Below, piece by piece: positions 26,641 to 33,886 of a stretch of 61,310 nucleotides of DNA. Below the pieces are notes generated by a model that did no database searches, was not told where the DNA came from, and saw only the letters and a list, made by a program, of their open reading frames with translations. Both the position numbers and the translations under genes were made by a program. Source of the stretch: an uncultured Dialister sp. (GTDB lineage: Bacteria > Bacillota > Negativicutes > Veillonellales > Dialisteraceae); contig CAKQBK010000005.1 in NCBI GenBank assembly GCA_934216155.1, positions 1-61,310 on the forward strand. Direction: 5' to 3'. Position 1 is the stretch's first letter; the number at the start of each line of letters is the position of its first letter.

Positions 26641-26868
26641 TCAATTTTCCGGAAATCTTACTGTTGCAGGAAGTAATTCATAGGCGTATTTCAGTAATTT
26701 CGAAGCAGAATCAAAGATTGAACTTACATTTGTACTGATTCCAGTGGATTGATAAATTAAATACCCAATACCCACAACAATGGCTAATAACAAAGCATAT
26801 TCAATCAAATTTTGAGCTCTCTCGTTTGTAAACAGTTTTACAAAATAACCACATACAAAGCCTACCAT
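26641..26868 (-). CDS. flp: Flp-type pilin 1 (longer tail, Ala at cleavage site)
   Basis: A 75-residue prepilin. The motif is ERA-QNLIEYALLLAIVVGIGYLIY, giving the expected Glu+5/Tyr+6 pair, but the residue before the cut is Ala, where the Flp rule and the neighbouring pilin have Gly. The leader is more hydrophobic than usual (VGFVCGYFVKLF). Mature length is about 56 residues. AAGGAGG precedes ATG 26868. It lies between flp2 (109-base gap) and tadE (25-base gap). Cleavage of Ala|Gln by the A24 peptidase is uncertain, so this may be a poorly processed or minor pilin. Confidence 0.88.
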   Translation of the reverse strand: MVGFVCGYFVKLFTNERAQNLIEYALLLAIVVGIGYLIYQSTGISTNVSSIFDSASKLLKYAYELLPATVRFPEN

Positions 26869-26976
26869 AATTATACCTCCTTTTTTATTTTCCCTTTAGG
26901 AAAAACAGCAAATATTCGTTGCTGCTCTTCCCAAAGGGCTCCTGCTATAGCAGAAGCTCTTTAATACCTTTCGTTA

Positions 26977-27195
26977 CTAGTTGCCAGCATTTTTCGATGC
27001 TTCACTAGCTGCTTTGCCAGCCAAGTTTCCAGCAGTAGTGAAGATGGATTCAATGTTCGTCTGTAATCCGGACTGCTGATAAATCAGGTAGCCAATACCA
27101 ACTACAATAGCAAGAAGCAGTGCGTATTCCACCAAGTCCTGGCCTTTTTCGCCCAGGTATGGCTTTACGTAGTAGTCATACATCTGTCTAATCAT
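26977..27195 (-). CDS. flp: Flp-type major pilin candidate
   Basis: A 72-residue prepilin with canonical processing site GEKG|QDLVEYALLLAIVV, then a hydrophobic stretch and a small soluble tail rich in Ala, Ser and Asn (NLAGKAASEASKNAGN). This is the better candidate for the main fibre subunit. GTG 27204 overlaps the ribosome site GGAGGTG, so ATG 27195 is chosen. A UUCG-loop terminator and a 50-base hairpin lie between it and tadB, so flp mRNA levels could differ from the upstream platform genes. Confidence 0.92.
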   Translation of the reverse strand: MIRQMYDYYVKPYLGEKGQDLVEYALLLAIVVGIGYLIYQQSGLQTNIESIFTTAGNLAGKAASEASKNAGN

Positions 27196-27242
27196 AAGTT
27201 TCACCTCCTTTCCATGTGCTACGACTTAAAAACAGAATATAT

Positions 27243-27264
27243 AAAAAGTCTCGAAAGACCTTTT
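27243..27264 (-). terminator. UUCG-loop hairpin upstream of flp
   Basis: Minus: AAAAGGTCT-TTCG-AGACTTTTT, a compact tetraloop stem with a T-run, 48 bases before the flp start. It looks like an intergenic terminator or attenuator between tadB and the pilin genes. Confidence 0.65.
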
Positions 27265-27278
27265 ACCTTTATAAGTTG

Positions 27279-27328
27279 GCGGTAAGCAGTAGGCAATTAG
27301 CAGAAAATAACTGCCTACTGCTTATCGC
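27279..27328. repeat. GCAGTAGGCA word hairpin after tadB
   Basis: GCGGTAAGCAGTAGGCA pairs with TGCCTACTGCTTATCGC around a short A-rich loop. It lies 11 bases past the tadB stop. Confidence 0.7.
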
Positions 27329-27338
27329 TAACTGACTA

Positions 27339-28298
27339 CTAAATTTTTATATCCACAATCTTGTAGATCGCAATGAATCCAATAATTTCCAAAATCACTG
27401 CCACACCAATGCAAAGACGACCGATGGGGCTAGTGAAAAGGATATTCATCTGCTCTGGTGCTATAACCGTCAGGAAGGCGCCCAGTGCAATAGGGATACA
27501 AGCCAATACATAGCCAGCCATACGACCTTGGGCGGTCAGTGCGGTGATTTCTCTACGGATGCGGATACGTTCCATGATGGTTTCACGAATAGTATCCATG
27601 ATTTCTGCCAAGTTCCCACCCACTTGTTGTTGAATCAGAACAGCAGTGACAATGAGGGAAAAGTCAGGACTTCCCACCCTGGCATCCATAGCTGTCAAAG
27701 ACTGTTCCAAAGATTTACCAAAGTTGGTTTCTCGAAGGACCCGCTCAAATTCTGTACTCATCGGCGGTTTCATTTCATGGGAAATAATTTCCATGGTCTG
27801 CAGAAAAGAAAAACCGGCTCGCAAAGAATTGGCAATCAATGTGAGACAATCAGCCATTTGGAAAACGAAGGCTTTCAGTCGCTTTTTGATGAGGTATTGC
27901 ACATAGCCCCATTCGGCGGCCATCACCAAAACTCCAATACCTAGAGCCGATACAAAAGAATCCAGGAAAACTCGCCCCACTAGGACACCTATGATACCAC
28001 CCCCGATGGAGAGGAAAACAAATTCATGTCCCAAAAGTGGAAGCCCCGCCCGATGCATCATCAGATCCAGCTTCGTCTGGGTTTCCTTGGTCCAGGTTTT
28101 CTGGATATGCTGCTGCAGAGCCTCACGGATTTTATCCCGTCGGCTCTGCCGCATAGCCTCTTCCGACAGAATCCCTTCCCCTGCATAGAGCTGCATGCGC
28201 TCCGATACAGCTTCTTTCTTCTTCTGCCCGGCTCGGAGAAGAAGGTGAACAAAAAGAAAGACAAGAAGAGCGCAAAGTAGGGATATCACAAATATCAT
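27339..28298 (-). CDS. tadB: Tad pilus inner-membrane platform protein TadB
   Basis: A 319-residue T2SSF-family partner of TadC. Membrane segments lie at about 1-20, 92-130 and 265-315, and the T2SSF domain at about 145-265 contains FVFQMADCLTLIANSLRAGFSF and the IIQQQVGGNLAEIMD-type second half. AAAGGAG precedes ATG 28298. In the compact tad operons of other bacteria tadB and tadC are adjacent; here they are separated by pilins, tadE, the DUF559 cassette and cpaF. Confidence 0.92.
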   Translation of the reverse strand: MIFVISLLCALLVFLFVHLLLRAGQKKKEAVSERMQLYAGEGILSEEAMRQSRRDKIREALQQHIQKTWTKETQTKLDLMMHRAGLPLLGHEFVFLSIGGGIIGVLVGRVFLDSFVSALGIGVLVMAAEWGYVQYLIKKRLKAFVFQMADCLTLIANSLRAGFSFLQTMEIISHEMKPPMSTEFERVLRETNFGKSLEQSLTAMDARVGSPDFSLIVTAVLIQQQVGGNLAEIMDTIRETIMERIRIRREITALTAQGRMAGYVLACIPIALGAFLTVIAPEQMNILFTSPIGRLCIGVAVILEIIGFIAIYKIVDIKI

Positions 28299-28356
28299 GG
28301 TTGTTTACGCTCCTTTCTTTTTTGAAAAATACATTTTTATGCTTTCGTTATATGCA

Positions 28357-28521
28357 CTAGCGTCTTGTCTCCCCCACCGGGGGAGAATTAAAGAGGGGGC
28401 TGCACCAGCGGTTTAATTCGCTAGCTGTACGACAAATGAACTCGGTTTCACTAACATCTCATTTCATACCGCTAGTGCCTCCCCCTTGCCCTTCGGGACT
28501 TCCCCCGATGGGGGCAGCAAG
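28357..28521. repeat. CTAGCGTCTTG/GGGGGCGACAAG element, copy 1
   Basis: CTAGCGTCTTGTCTCCCCCACC opens it; it ends CCCCGATGGGGGCAGCAAG. The middle holds TTCGCTAGCTGTACGACAAATGAACTCGG and CATACCGCTAGTGCC. Three direct copies occur within 950 bases. Confidence 0.8.
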
Positions 28522-28548
28522 TCGCTAATGATGCTAGCAAAGAAGCAT

Positions 28549-28702
28549 TAGCGTCTCGTCTCCCCCTCCGGCGGAAAAATGAAAGAGGAGACTCTTGCCG
28601 TTTCCTTCGCCAGCTGTACAAAAAACGAACTCGGTTACATTAACATCTCGTTTTATACCGCTAGTGCCTCCCCCTCTGTATCTCCCCCGATGGGGGCGAC
28701 AA
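28549..28702. repeat. Same element, copy 2, left of DUF559 gene
   Basis: TAGCGTCTCGTCTCCCCCTCC to CCCCGATGGGGGCGACAAG. It ends 29 bases before the stop of the intact DUF559 gene. Confidence 0.8.
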
Positions 28703-28730
28703 GCCGTTTTTACTGCTAACGATAGATACA

Positions 28731-29126
28731 CTAGCGTTTTTTCTTAAATCTTGTAGTTCCTAATTCTTTAACTCTTAACTCAACAATTCCGGCTATCATA
28801 CGTTCCACGCCTTCAAATCGTTCGTATATATCTCCATTGGAAAACCGCAATATACAGATTCCTCTTTCCTCGATAATACCACTTCGCCATTGATCATAAC
28901 TTTTTCCATAGTCGGAATAATGTTGTGATCCATCCAGTTCAATAACGAGTTTAGCAGCCTCACAATAAAAATCAGCAATAAATCCTTCTACCACTTTTTG
29001 ACGACGAAATTTATATCTGGCTTTTTGTAAAAAAAGAAACCACAACTTTCTTTCCGCATCAGTCATATCATTTCTCATTGTTGAAGCAAAAGTTTTTAGC
29101 CGTTTATCCAGTGCCGCATTTGCCAT
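28731..29126 (-). CDS. DUF559 endonuclease-like protein (intact)
   Basis: A 131-residue protein with the DUF559 (Vsr/PD-(D/E)XK-like) layout: RNDMTDAERKLWFLF near 20-35, YKFRRQKVVEGFIADFYC near 40-57 with the metal-binding Asp, KLVIELDGSQHY near 62-73 with the second acid, and RFSNGDIYERFEGV near 93. All core residues look intact. GGAG nine bases before ATG 29126 favours this start over two upstream Met codons. It lies between tadB and the cpaE-like gene, enclosed by direct repeats at 28549-28702 and 29153-29300. Function is unknown; single-strand or mismatch nicking is only suggested by fold. Confidence 0.85.
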   Translation of the reverse strand: MANAALDKRLKTFASTMRNDMTDAERKLWFLFLQKARYKFRRQKVVEGFIADFYCEAAKLVIELDGSQHYSDYGKSYDQWRSGIIEERGICILRFSNGDIYERFEGVERMIAGIVELRVKELGTTRFKKKR

Positions 29127-29152
29127 CGTATGTTTCTCCATTGGTATCATCA

Positions 29153-29300
29153 CTAGCGTCTTGTCTCCCCCGCCGGGGGAGAATCAAAGAGGGGGCTGCT
29201 CTTGCCGTATCCTTCGCCAGCTGTACGACAAGTGAACTCGGTTGGTTGCACTCACCATCTCATTTCATACCGCTAGTGCCTTCCCCGATGGGGGCGACAA
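29153..29300. repeat. Same element, copy 3, right of DUF559 gene
   Basis: CTAGCGTCTTGTCTCCCCCGCC to CCCCGATGGGGGCGACAAG, beginning 27 bases upstream of the DUF559 start codon. Direct orientation relative to copies 1 and 2. Confidence 0.8.
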
Positions 29301-29343
29301 GTTCACAAGTTCATTGCACCACTAACATTAGACTCACAGCACG

Positions 29344-30447
29344 TTATTTCCCCGCAATATCCATAGCCAATTCATTAACCGCCATAGCAAAAGGGCTATC
29401 GGGATGTTCTTCTATGATGAGGCGACCGTTGTTGGCGGCTTCGGATACCAGGATGTATTCGTTTGGAATGATGGCCGTCACCGGATAGTCGATGGCTTCA
29501 GATAATGTTTTTCTTGATTCTTCATTACAAGGTTCTACTCGAGTAAAGAGTGGAAAGACTCGTTTCTCATAGTCATCCCAGGCTTTGAAAATTTCCAGAG
29601 CCCGCTTGGTATGGGTGGTTTCATAACCTCCATTGACCATAGCGGTCAGGAATGTCTGGTTAGACAATTCACAAGAAGTGGCGGAAATATCACTGAAGCC
29701 TGAGGGAATATCTATCAAAATATAGCTGAAAAGGTTTCTTGCCATATTGATCACCGCTTTCAAGCCTTCCACGGTGACGCTTTCGGCCATATCCGGTTTA
29801 CTAGTCCCGCAGAGAACTTGCAAATTATCTCCTACATCAGCAAAATAGGTTTTCAGTGTTACCGGCGAGAGGAATTTGATGTCTCGGACCGCTTCTACAA
29901 TGGTACTCTGAGGAGTCAAGTTAAAGAATACCGCCATATCACCAAACTGAAGGTCCGCATCGATGATAGCCACCGATTTCCGGGTCTGCCGAGCCAATGC
30001 GGCTGCCAGGTTCGCAATCAGTGTGGTCTTTCCACTTTTTCCTTTGGCACTGAAGAAAGAGATGACCTTGGCCGGTGCGCTGCCATAGGCACGATTGGCA
30101 TTTTTCACCGCCGCTTGCAATTCTTCTCCGGTGAAAGGTTTAATCATGTAACCAGCAGCCCCATCACGAAGGAGTCGTGCTTGTTCGTCTGCATTCCAGT
30201 TTTTAGAAATACAGATAATCATGGACTCTGGTACATTCCGTTTCAAGCCTTTTAATAAATTCACATTGGCTTCCTGATCAATATCCAGAAGAATTAGGTT
30301 TGGATTGAAGGCTTGCATCTGCCCCATGGCTTCTCCCGCAGAGGTATAACGAGCACTCACTTCAAAGCCGGGGGTATTGCGGATAATGCCGGACAATCGT
30401 TCCTGCATCAATGCATTTTCTTCAATCAGGACGGTTCTATATGCCAA
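29344..30447 (-). CDS. cpaE: CpaE-like pilus localisation ATPase with receiver domain
   Basis: About 367 residues. The N-terminal 120 form a response-regulator receiver with the acidic pair (EE), the phospho-acceptor in LILLDID, and the switch Lys in IKPF, so it may be phosphorylated. The rest is a MinD/ParA ATPase with SAKGKSGKTT (deviant Walker A), the IIDADLQFGD switch, and the VLIDIPSGF segment. CpaE/TadZ proteins place the Tad machine at a cell pole. The GTG at 30456 overlaps AAGGAGGTG, so TTG 30447, seven bases beyond, is the likely start. A second ATPase without a receiver follows upstream. Confidence 0.88.
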   Translation of the reverse strand: MAYRTVLIEENALMQERLSGIIRNTPGFEVSARYTSAGEAMGQMQAFNPNLILLDIDQEANVNLLKGLKRNVPESMIICISKNWNADEQARLLRDGAAGYMIKPFTGEELQAAVKNANRAYGSAPAKVISFFSAKGKSGKTTLIANLAAALARQTRKSVAIIDADLQFGDMAVFFNLTPQSTIVEAVRDIKFLSPVTLKTYFADVGDNLQVLCGTSKPDMAESVTVEGLKAVINMARNLFSYILIDIPSGFSDISATSCELSNQTFLTAMVNGGYETTHTKRALEIFKAWDDYEKRVFPLFTRVEPCNEESRKTLSEAIDYPVTAIIPNEYILVSEAANNGRLIIEEHPDSPFAMAVNELAMDIAGK

Positions 30448-30468
30448 TGGAATCACCTCCTTGTTTTA

Positions 30469-30700
30469 GGGATTAGGGATTAGGGATTAGGGATTAGAAA
30501 ATACCTTATATCCCCTTCCTTTGGAAGGGGACAGGACGTAAGCGTAGCGAAACGTCCCAGGGGATAGCCCGCACTAGCGTTTTCTACATCTTATACCACA
30601 GCTGACTAAGGCTTCCTGCAACAGCGGCTTATCTCACAACTCTTCTTCATCGGCCTATCCCAGGCTCGCAAGCGAGCCTGCCCCTTCCTGAGGAAGGGGC
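30469..30700. repeat. TAGGGAT words plus GC-rich hairpin element (copy 1)
   Basis: Four TAGGGAT words (30469-30498) are followed by TATCCCCTTCCTTTGGAAGGGG, CAGGACG...CGTCCCAGGGGATAG, and the hairpins CAGGCTCGCAAGCGAGCCTG and CCCCTTCCTGAGGAAGGGG. An inverted copy lies at 57219-57385. Confidence 0.75.
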
Positions 30701-30758
30701 TCTATTCCTACTTCCCGATATCATACATAAATCAATCACTATGACAACACGCATAGCC

Positions 30759-31565
30759 TCACGAAAACAGTCTACTAAGCCAACCTTTTTCGTTACTTTC
30801 TGTTTTTCTAGGACTTTCTGCTTCATCGGTGCCCACCATGGCGCGAATATCTTTGGCCACTTGGGTATCTTTGGATGCGATAACCAGTGGAACACCGGAA
30901 GCAATGGATTTTCTAGCGGTCATGAAATCATTGGAAATGACGTAATTGAAGGTTCTGCCCAAAATGGCTTCTACGTCTTTGACATCAATTTTTGTTTTTG
31001 CATTGGAGCGATTCAGCACGTAACGAATTTTATTATTTTCATAGCCCAGTTCTTTTAGTGTGTCCGCACCAGATTTCATGTTTTTAATGGTAGGAATGAA
31101 ATCCACAATGCCCACGAAATCGATCAATGTAGACATATCCATAACGGACAAGTTGAGAGAACTGAATGTGGAAGTGGTGTCGATAATCACATAGTCGTAT
31201 TCCAACTGTAGTTGCAGCACAATATCATGGATAAGATTGACATCCAAATTGTAGGCTTCTTCCAAAAGCTTTGGATTTGCCATCACATCAAAACCAACGC
31301 CTTCTGCACGGAACGGTGTCAGAAATTCAGCGGCCACCGTGTCATAGGGATGATTTCTCATAGACTTTTCCGCATCGGCAATGGTGGTCTTCGGATGGAG
31401 TTTCAAATAATAACACACATCCCCAAATTGAAGGTCCAAATCCACCAGGCAGACCCGCTCCCCACTTCGGGCCAACTCTGCTGCTAAATTAATAGCAATC
31501 AAAGTCTTCCCCACCGCATAGGCGGTACTGAAGACAGAAATAATAGTTCCTTTTTGACCGATCAT
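30759..31565 (-). CDS. Second MinD/ParA-type ATPase of the Tad locus (CpaE/TadZ-like)
   Basis: A 268-residue MinD-superfamily protein: CLVDLDLQFGDVCYYL near 37-53 and YVIIDTTSTFSSLNL near 125 match CpaE-type switch regions. The P-loop reads S-T-A-Y-A-V-G-K-T-L near 12-21; the GKT core is kept but the usual leading KGG and the Ser/Thr after GKT are not, so ATP turnover may be weak. It lacks the receiver domain of the neighbouring cpaE-like protein. GAGGTG upstream of ATG 31565 supports the start. Two different CpaE-like ATPases in one locus suggests division of labour or a heterodimer, which is inference. Confidence 0.85.
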   Translation of the reverse strand: MIGQKGTIISVFSTAYAVGKTLIAINLAAELARSGERVCLVDLDLQFGDVCYYLKLHPKTTIADAEKSMRNHPYDTVAAEFLTPFRAEGVGFDVMANPKLLEEAYNLDVNLIHDIVLQLQLEYDYVIIDTTSTFSSLNLSVMDMSTLIDFVGIVDFIPTIKNMKSGADTLKELGYENNKIRYVLNRSNAKTKIDVKDVEAILGRTFNYVISNDFMTARKSIASGVPLVIASKDTQVAKDIRAMVGTDEAESPRKTESNEKGWLSRLFS

Positions 31566-31581
31566 ATGTACACCTCTTTTA

Positions 31582-31624
31582 CAGGTTGCTCACGTTACTC
31601 AAGGTTCTCAGGTTGCTCAGGTTG
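31582..31624. repeat. Word arm at the 3' side of the four-helix-bundle gene
   Basis: AGGTTGCTCACGTTACTCAAGG and further CTCAGGTTG words. They encode the last residues of the four-helix-bundle protein. Complementary GAGCAACC words stand on the far side of that gene at 32072-32115. Confidence 0.75.
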
Positions 31625-32029
31625 ATTGGTGCCATAGCCATAGGTTGTCACATCTTCTCTAGCACGATAGGATGTATTATTTTCCATGGCATTAATCAGT
31701 TTATTCAACAAATAAATAACCTTAGCAATCTGATGATGTAATTCGTCGGACTGTCTGTCCGTGAGATAATGTAAATCATCCGCATAGATAGCTTGAGTCT
31801 CCACTTCATAAGCAGAACCACGAGCTATATAGAGAAAATGAATGAAATCTCGTTGACTCGATCGCCCAGCACCTTCTGCTATATTAGAACCGATAGAAAT
31901 CGCTGCCCGACGAATTTGGGAAGAAAGGCAATATATTTCTTCTCTTGGAAATAATTGCACCATCTCATAAACCATATCTTTCAATGTACGAGCTTCTTTC
32001 CACGCCAGTAACTCTTTATAGCTGCCCAT
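31595..32029 (-). CDS. Four-helix-bundle (23S rRNA IVS / S23-type) protein
   Basis: A 144-residue protein of the family first seen inside intervening sequences of 23S rRNA genes: SYKELLAWKEA near residue 3, LFPREEIYCLSSQIRRAAISI near 22-42, NIAEGAGR near 45, and FLYIARGSAYEVETQ near 58-72. It is also related to the Avd subunit of diversity-generating retroelements, but no reverse transcriptase is near. AAAGGA six bases before ATG 32029 gives the start. The C-terminal NQPEQPENLE is encoded by intergenic repeat words. It lies between cpaC and the ParA-like gene with inverted word arms on both sides, and seems foreign to the pilus operon. Confidence 0.85.
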   Translation of the reverse strand: MGSYKELLAWKEARTLKDMVYEMVQLFPREEIYCLSSQIRRAAISIGSNIAEGAGRSSQRDFIHFLYIARGSAYEVETQAIYADDLHYLTDRQSDELHHQIAKVIYLLNKLINAMENNTSYRAREDVTTYGYGTNQPEQPENLE

Positions 32030-32071
32030 ACCAATTCCTTTCATTGCTATCATTCGATAGCGAAATTCGCC

Positions 32072-32115
32072 CGAAACCTGAGCAACCTAAGAAACTTGAG
32101 TAACCTTAGAAACCT
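32072..32115. repeat. Word arm between cpaC and the four-helix-bundle gene
   Basis: GAAACCTGAGCAACCTAAG and GAGTAACCTTAGAAACCTG words, inverse of 31582-31624. The cpaC stop codon (32106-32108) falls inside this arm. Confidence 0.75.
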
Positions 32116-33884
32116 GTATGCCCTGAGTACCTATCCATCGCCGCTTTGATTCTGGCTCTCTGGGCTTCTGCGTCGGTGGCGGAGGCTTGGGTTAGTTTCT
32201 TTTTAATTTGCACAGCGATTTCTTTCTGGCTGGGTTCTTTGGCGTTTTTCTTAAGAGGCTTTTTCTTTTTAGGAGTTATAACTTTCTTTTCGTCTTTGTC
32301 TTTTTTCTTTTCCGTATCTGCTATTTGGAGTTCGTCTTTCCGATTTTCATAGTCTTCCTGGGTCATAGGCACCAGGATATCTTCGCCATTATCTCCTTTA
32401 ATTTTCAAAAGGTAGGACGGTACTTTTTTCGGTGCCTTTTCTTCCAGGATGATGGTATCTTTCTCTTCTGGCTTTTCGCCCCAAAGGTCTACTTCTTCAG
32501 AAGCGGTTCCCTGTGGGGTATAGGAAGCATTGACATTTTCTCTATTTCTTGCCTGCCGCTGGGCCAGTTCATAGCTCTTCTTGAGTTTCTGGGTCATCGG
32601 CGTGGGTGTATCATCGGTTACCAAGGTCGGAGTGATGAGAATCATCAGTTCTCTCTTATCTCTGGTAGTGGAGGTATGGCGGAAAAATTGTCCGATAATC
32701 GGCAAATCCCCCAAGAGTGGGAATTTCGATACGGACTTGGAATCTTCAGAATTTAAGAGTCCTCCAATGGCCATGGTCATACCGGAGTGAACATTGACAA
32801 TAGCATTGGCTTCTCGAGATGCCAGGGCTGGGATACTGTAAGAACCAATCTTCACCGCATGCCCATTATCCAAAGTAGAAATTTCAGCATGTACGTTGGA
32901 TGTGATACGGTCCTCATTGTCGACCGTTGGCTGAATCTGGAGATTTACCCCGTATTCTCGCCAATCCACAGAAATATTGTTATTTCCATCAGAAATCGGT
33001 ACCGGGATACGACCACCAATCAAAATGGAAGCCTGCTGTCCACTCATGGTGGTAATGGACGGACGAGACAGAATCCGTGCTTTCCCTGTATTAATCAATG
33101 CTTGTAATGTGGCATTGACTTTACTGATATGACTCCCAATCCAACCGCCGCCATTTCTAGAATTGGCAAAATCTTCACCACCATAGAAAAGACCAGCTGT
33201 ACCAATATTGACACCACTTCCGGTGCTACTACCACTGCCACTATCATCACTTGGATTCTGAGACCAATACTGGATGCCTAAATTTTTCGTATCTTCTGAA
33301 TTGATTTCAATAATCAGCGCTTCCAGACGAATCTGGCTGGGATGTTCCATTTCCAACATATCCAAGACACTATCGCTATGGGCGTATAAGTTGGTGGAAA
33401 GCCCGCTATTTCCCACATCTCCACTGGAAGAAGAGCTACTGCTATTTCCTTCTCCCAAATACAGCTGTGCCATGCGGACTGCCATATCATGTTCGTACTG
33501 GTTCTTCACCTTGCCGCGGAGAAGAATTTTATCTTTGATCATCTGTACTTTGACATCAGGATATCCGATGGCCTGCTGGATCGCCTGGGCCGTTCCTTGG
33601 TCTTCGCTGGAAACGTAGACACTATACTCTTTGCGCTGTCCATTGGTCCACACAATGAGAGAGGTAGAGCCGGCTTTCTTGCCTACCAACAAATAATCAT
33701 TGTGAGACAGTAGCTGCACATCGGCGATTTCCGGATTTCCCACCGCCAGACGGGTGATATTTGGCGATTCTATATATTTTGATTCATTGAGATTCACACT
33801 GAGCGGTGTGGCTGCTGCGGCCACGCCAGTGCCCAGCATGCAAGTGGTCACCAGGAGGCCCAATCGTTTTATCATTTTATTCAT
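32106..33884 (-). CDS. cpaC: Tad/Flp outer-membrane secretin CpaC/RcpA
   Basis: A 592-residue secretin through which the Flp pilus leaves the outer membrane. A signal peptide ends near ...GVAAAA (about 22-25). A pilus-assembly N domain follows (about 28-100, with NITRLAVGNPEIADV), then a BON-like part (about 105-150), a Ser-rich linker, and the secretin domain (about 275-425, with GRIPVPI and AIGGLL..ED and the terminal LMILITPTLV). Beyond it lies an unusual 150-residue tail, very Lys-rich near 530-565. The start ATG 33884 lies two bases after the cpaB stop with GGGGGT upstream; the last residues are encoded by a repeat arm. Its presence is the main evidence for a diderm host. Confidence 0.93.
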   Translation of the reverse strand: MNKMIKRLGLLVTTCMLGTGVAAAATPLSVNLNESKYIESPNITRLAVGNPEIADVQLLSHNDYLLVGKKAGSTSLIVWTNGQRKEYSVYVSSEDQGTAQAIQQAIGYPDVKVQMIKDKILLRGKVKNQYEHDMAVRMAQLYLGEGNSSSSSSSGDVGNSGLSTNLYAHSDSVLDMLEMEHPSQIRLEALIIEINSEDTKNLGIQYWSQNPSDDSGSGSSTGSGVNIGTAGLFYGGEDFANSRNGGGWIGSHISKVNATLQALINTGKARILSRPSITTMSGQQASILIGGRIPVPISDGNNNISVDWREYGVNLQIQPTVDNEDRITSNVHAEISTLDNGHAVKIGSYSIPALASREANAIVNVHSGMTMAIGGLLNSEDSKSVSKFPLLGDLPIIGQFFRHTSTTRDKRELMILITPTLVTDDTPTPMTQKLKKSYELAQRQARNRENVNASYTPQGTASEEVDLWGEKPEEKDTIILEEKAPKKVPSYLLKIKGDNGEDILVPMTQEDYENRKDELQIADTEKKKDKDEKKVITPKKKKPLKKNAKEPSQKEIAVQIKKKLTQASATDAEAQRARIKAAMDRYSGHTGF

Positions 33885-33886
33885 TA

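Noticed and set aside
31595..32029. Avd subunit of a diversity-generating retroelement
   Set aside because: The four-helix-bundle fold is shared, but there is no reverse transcriptase, template repeat or variable repeat within reach.
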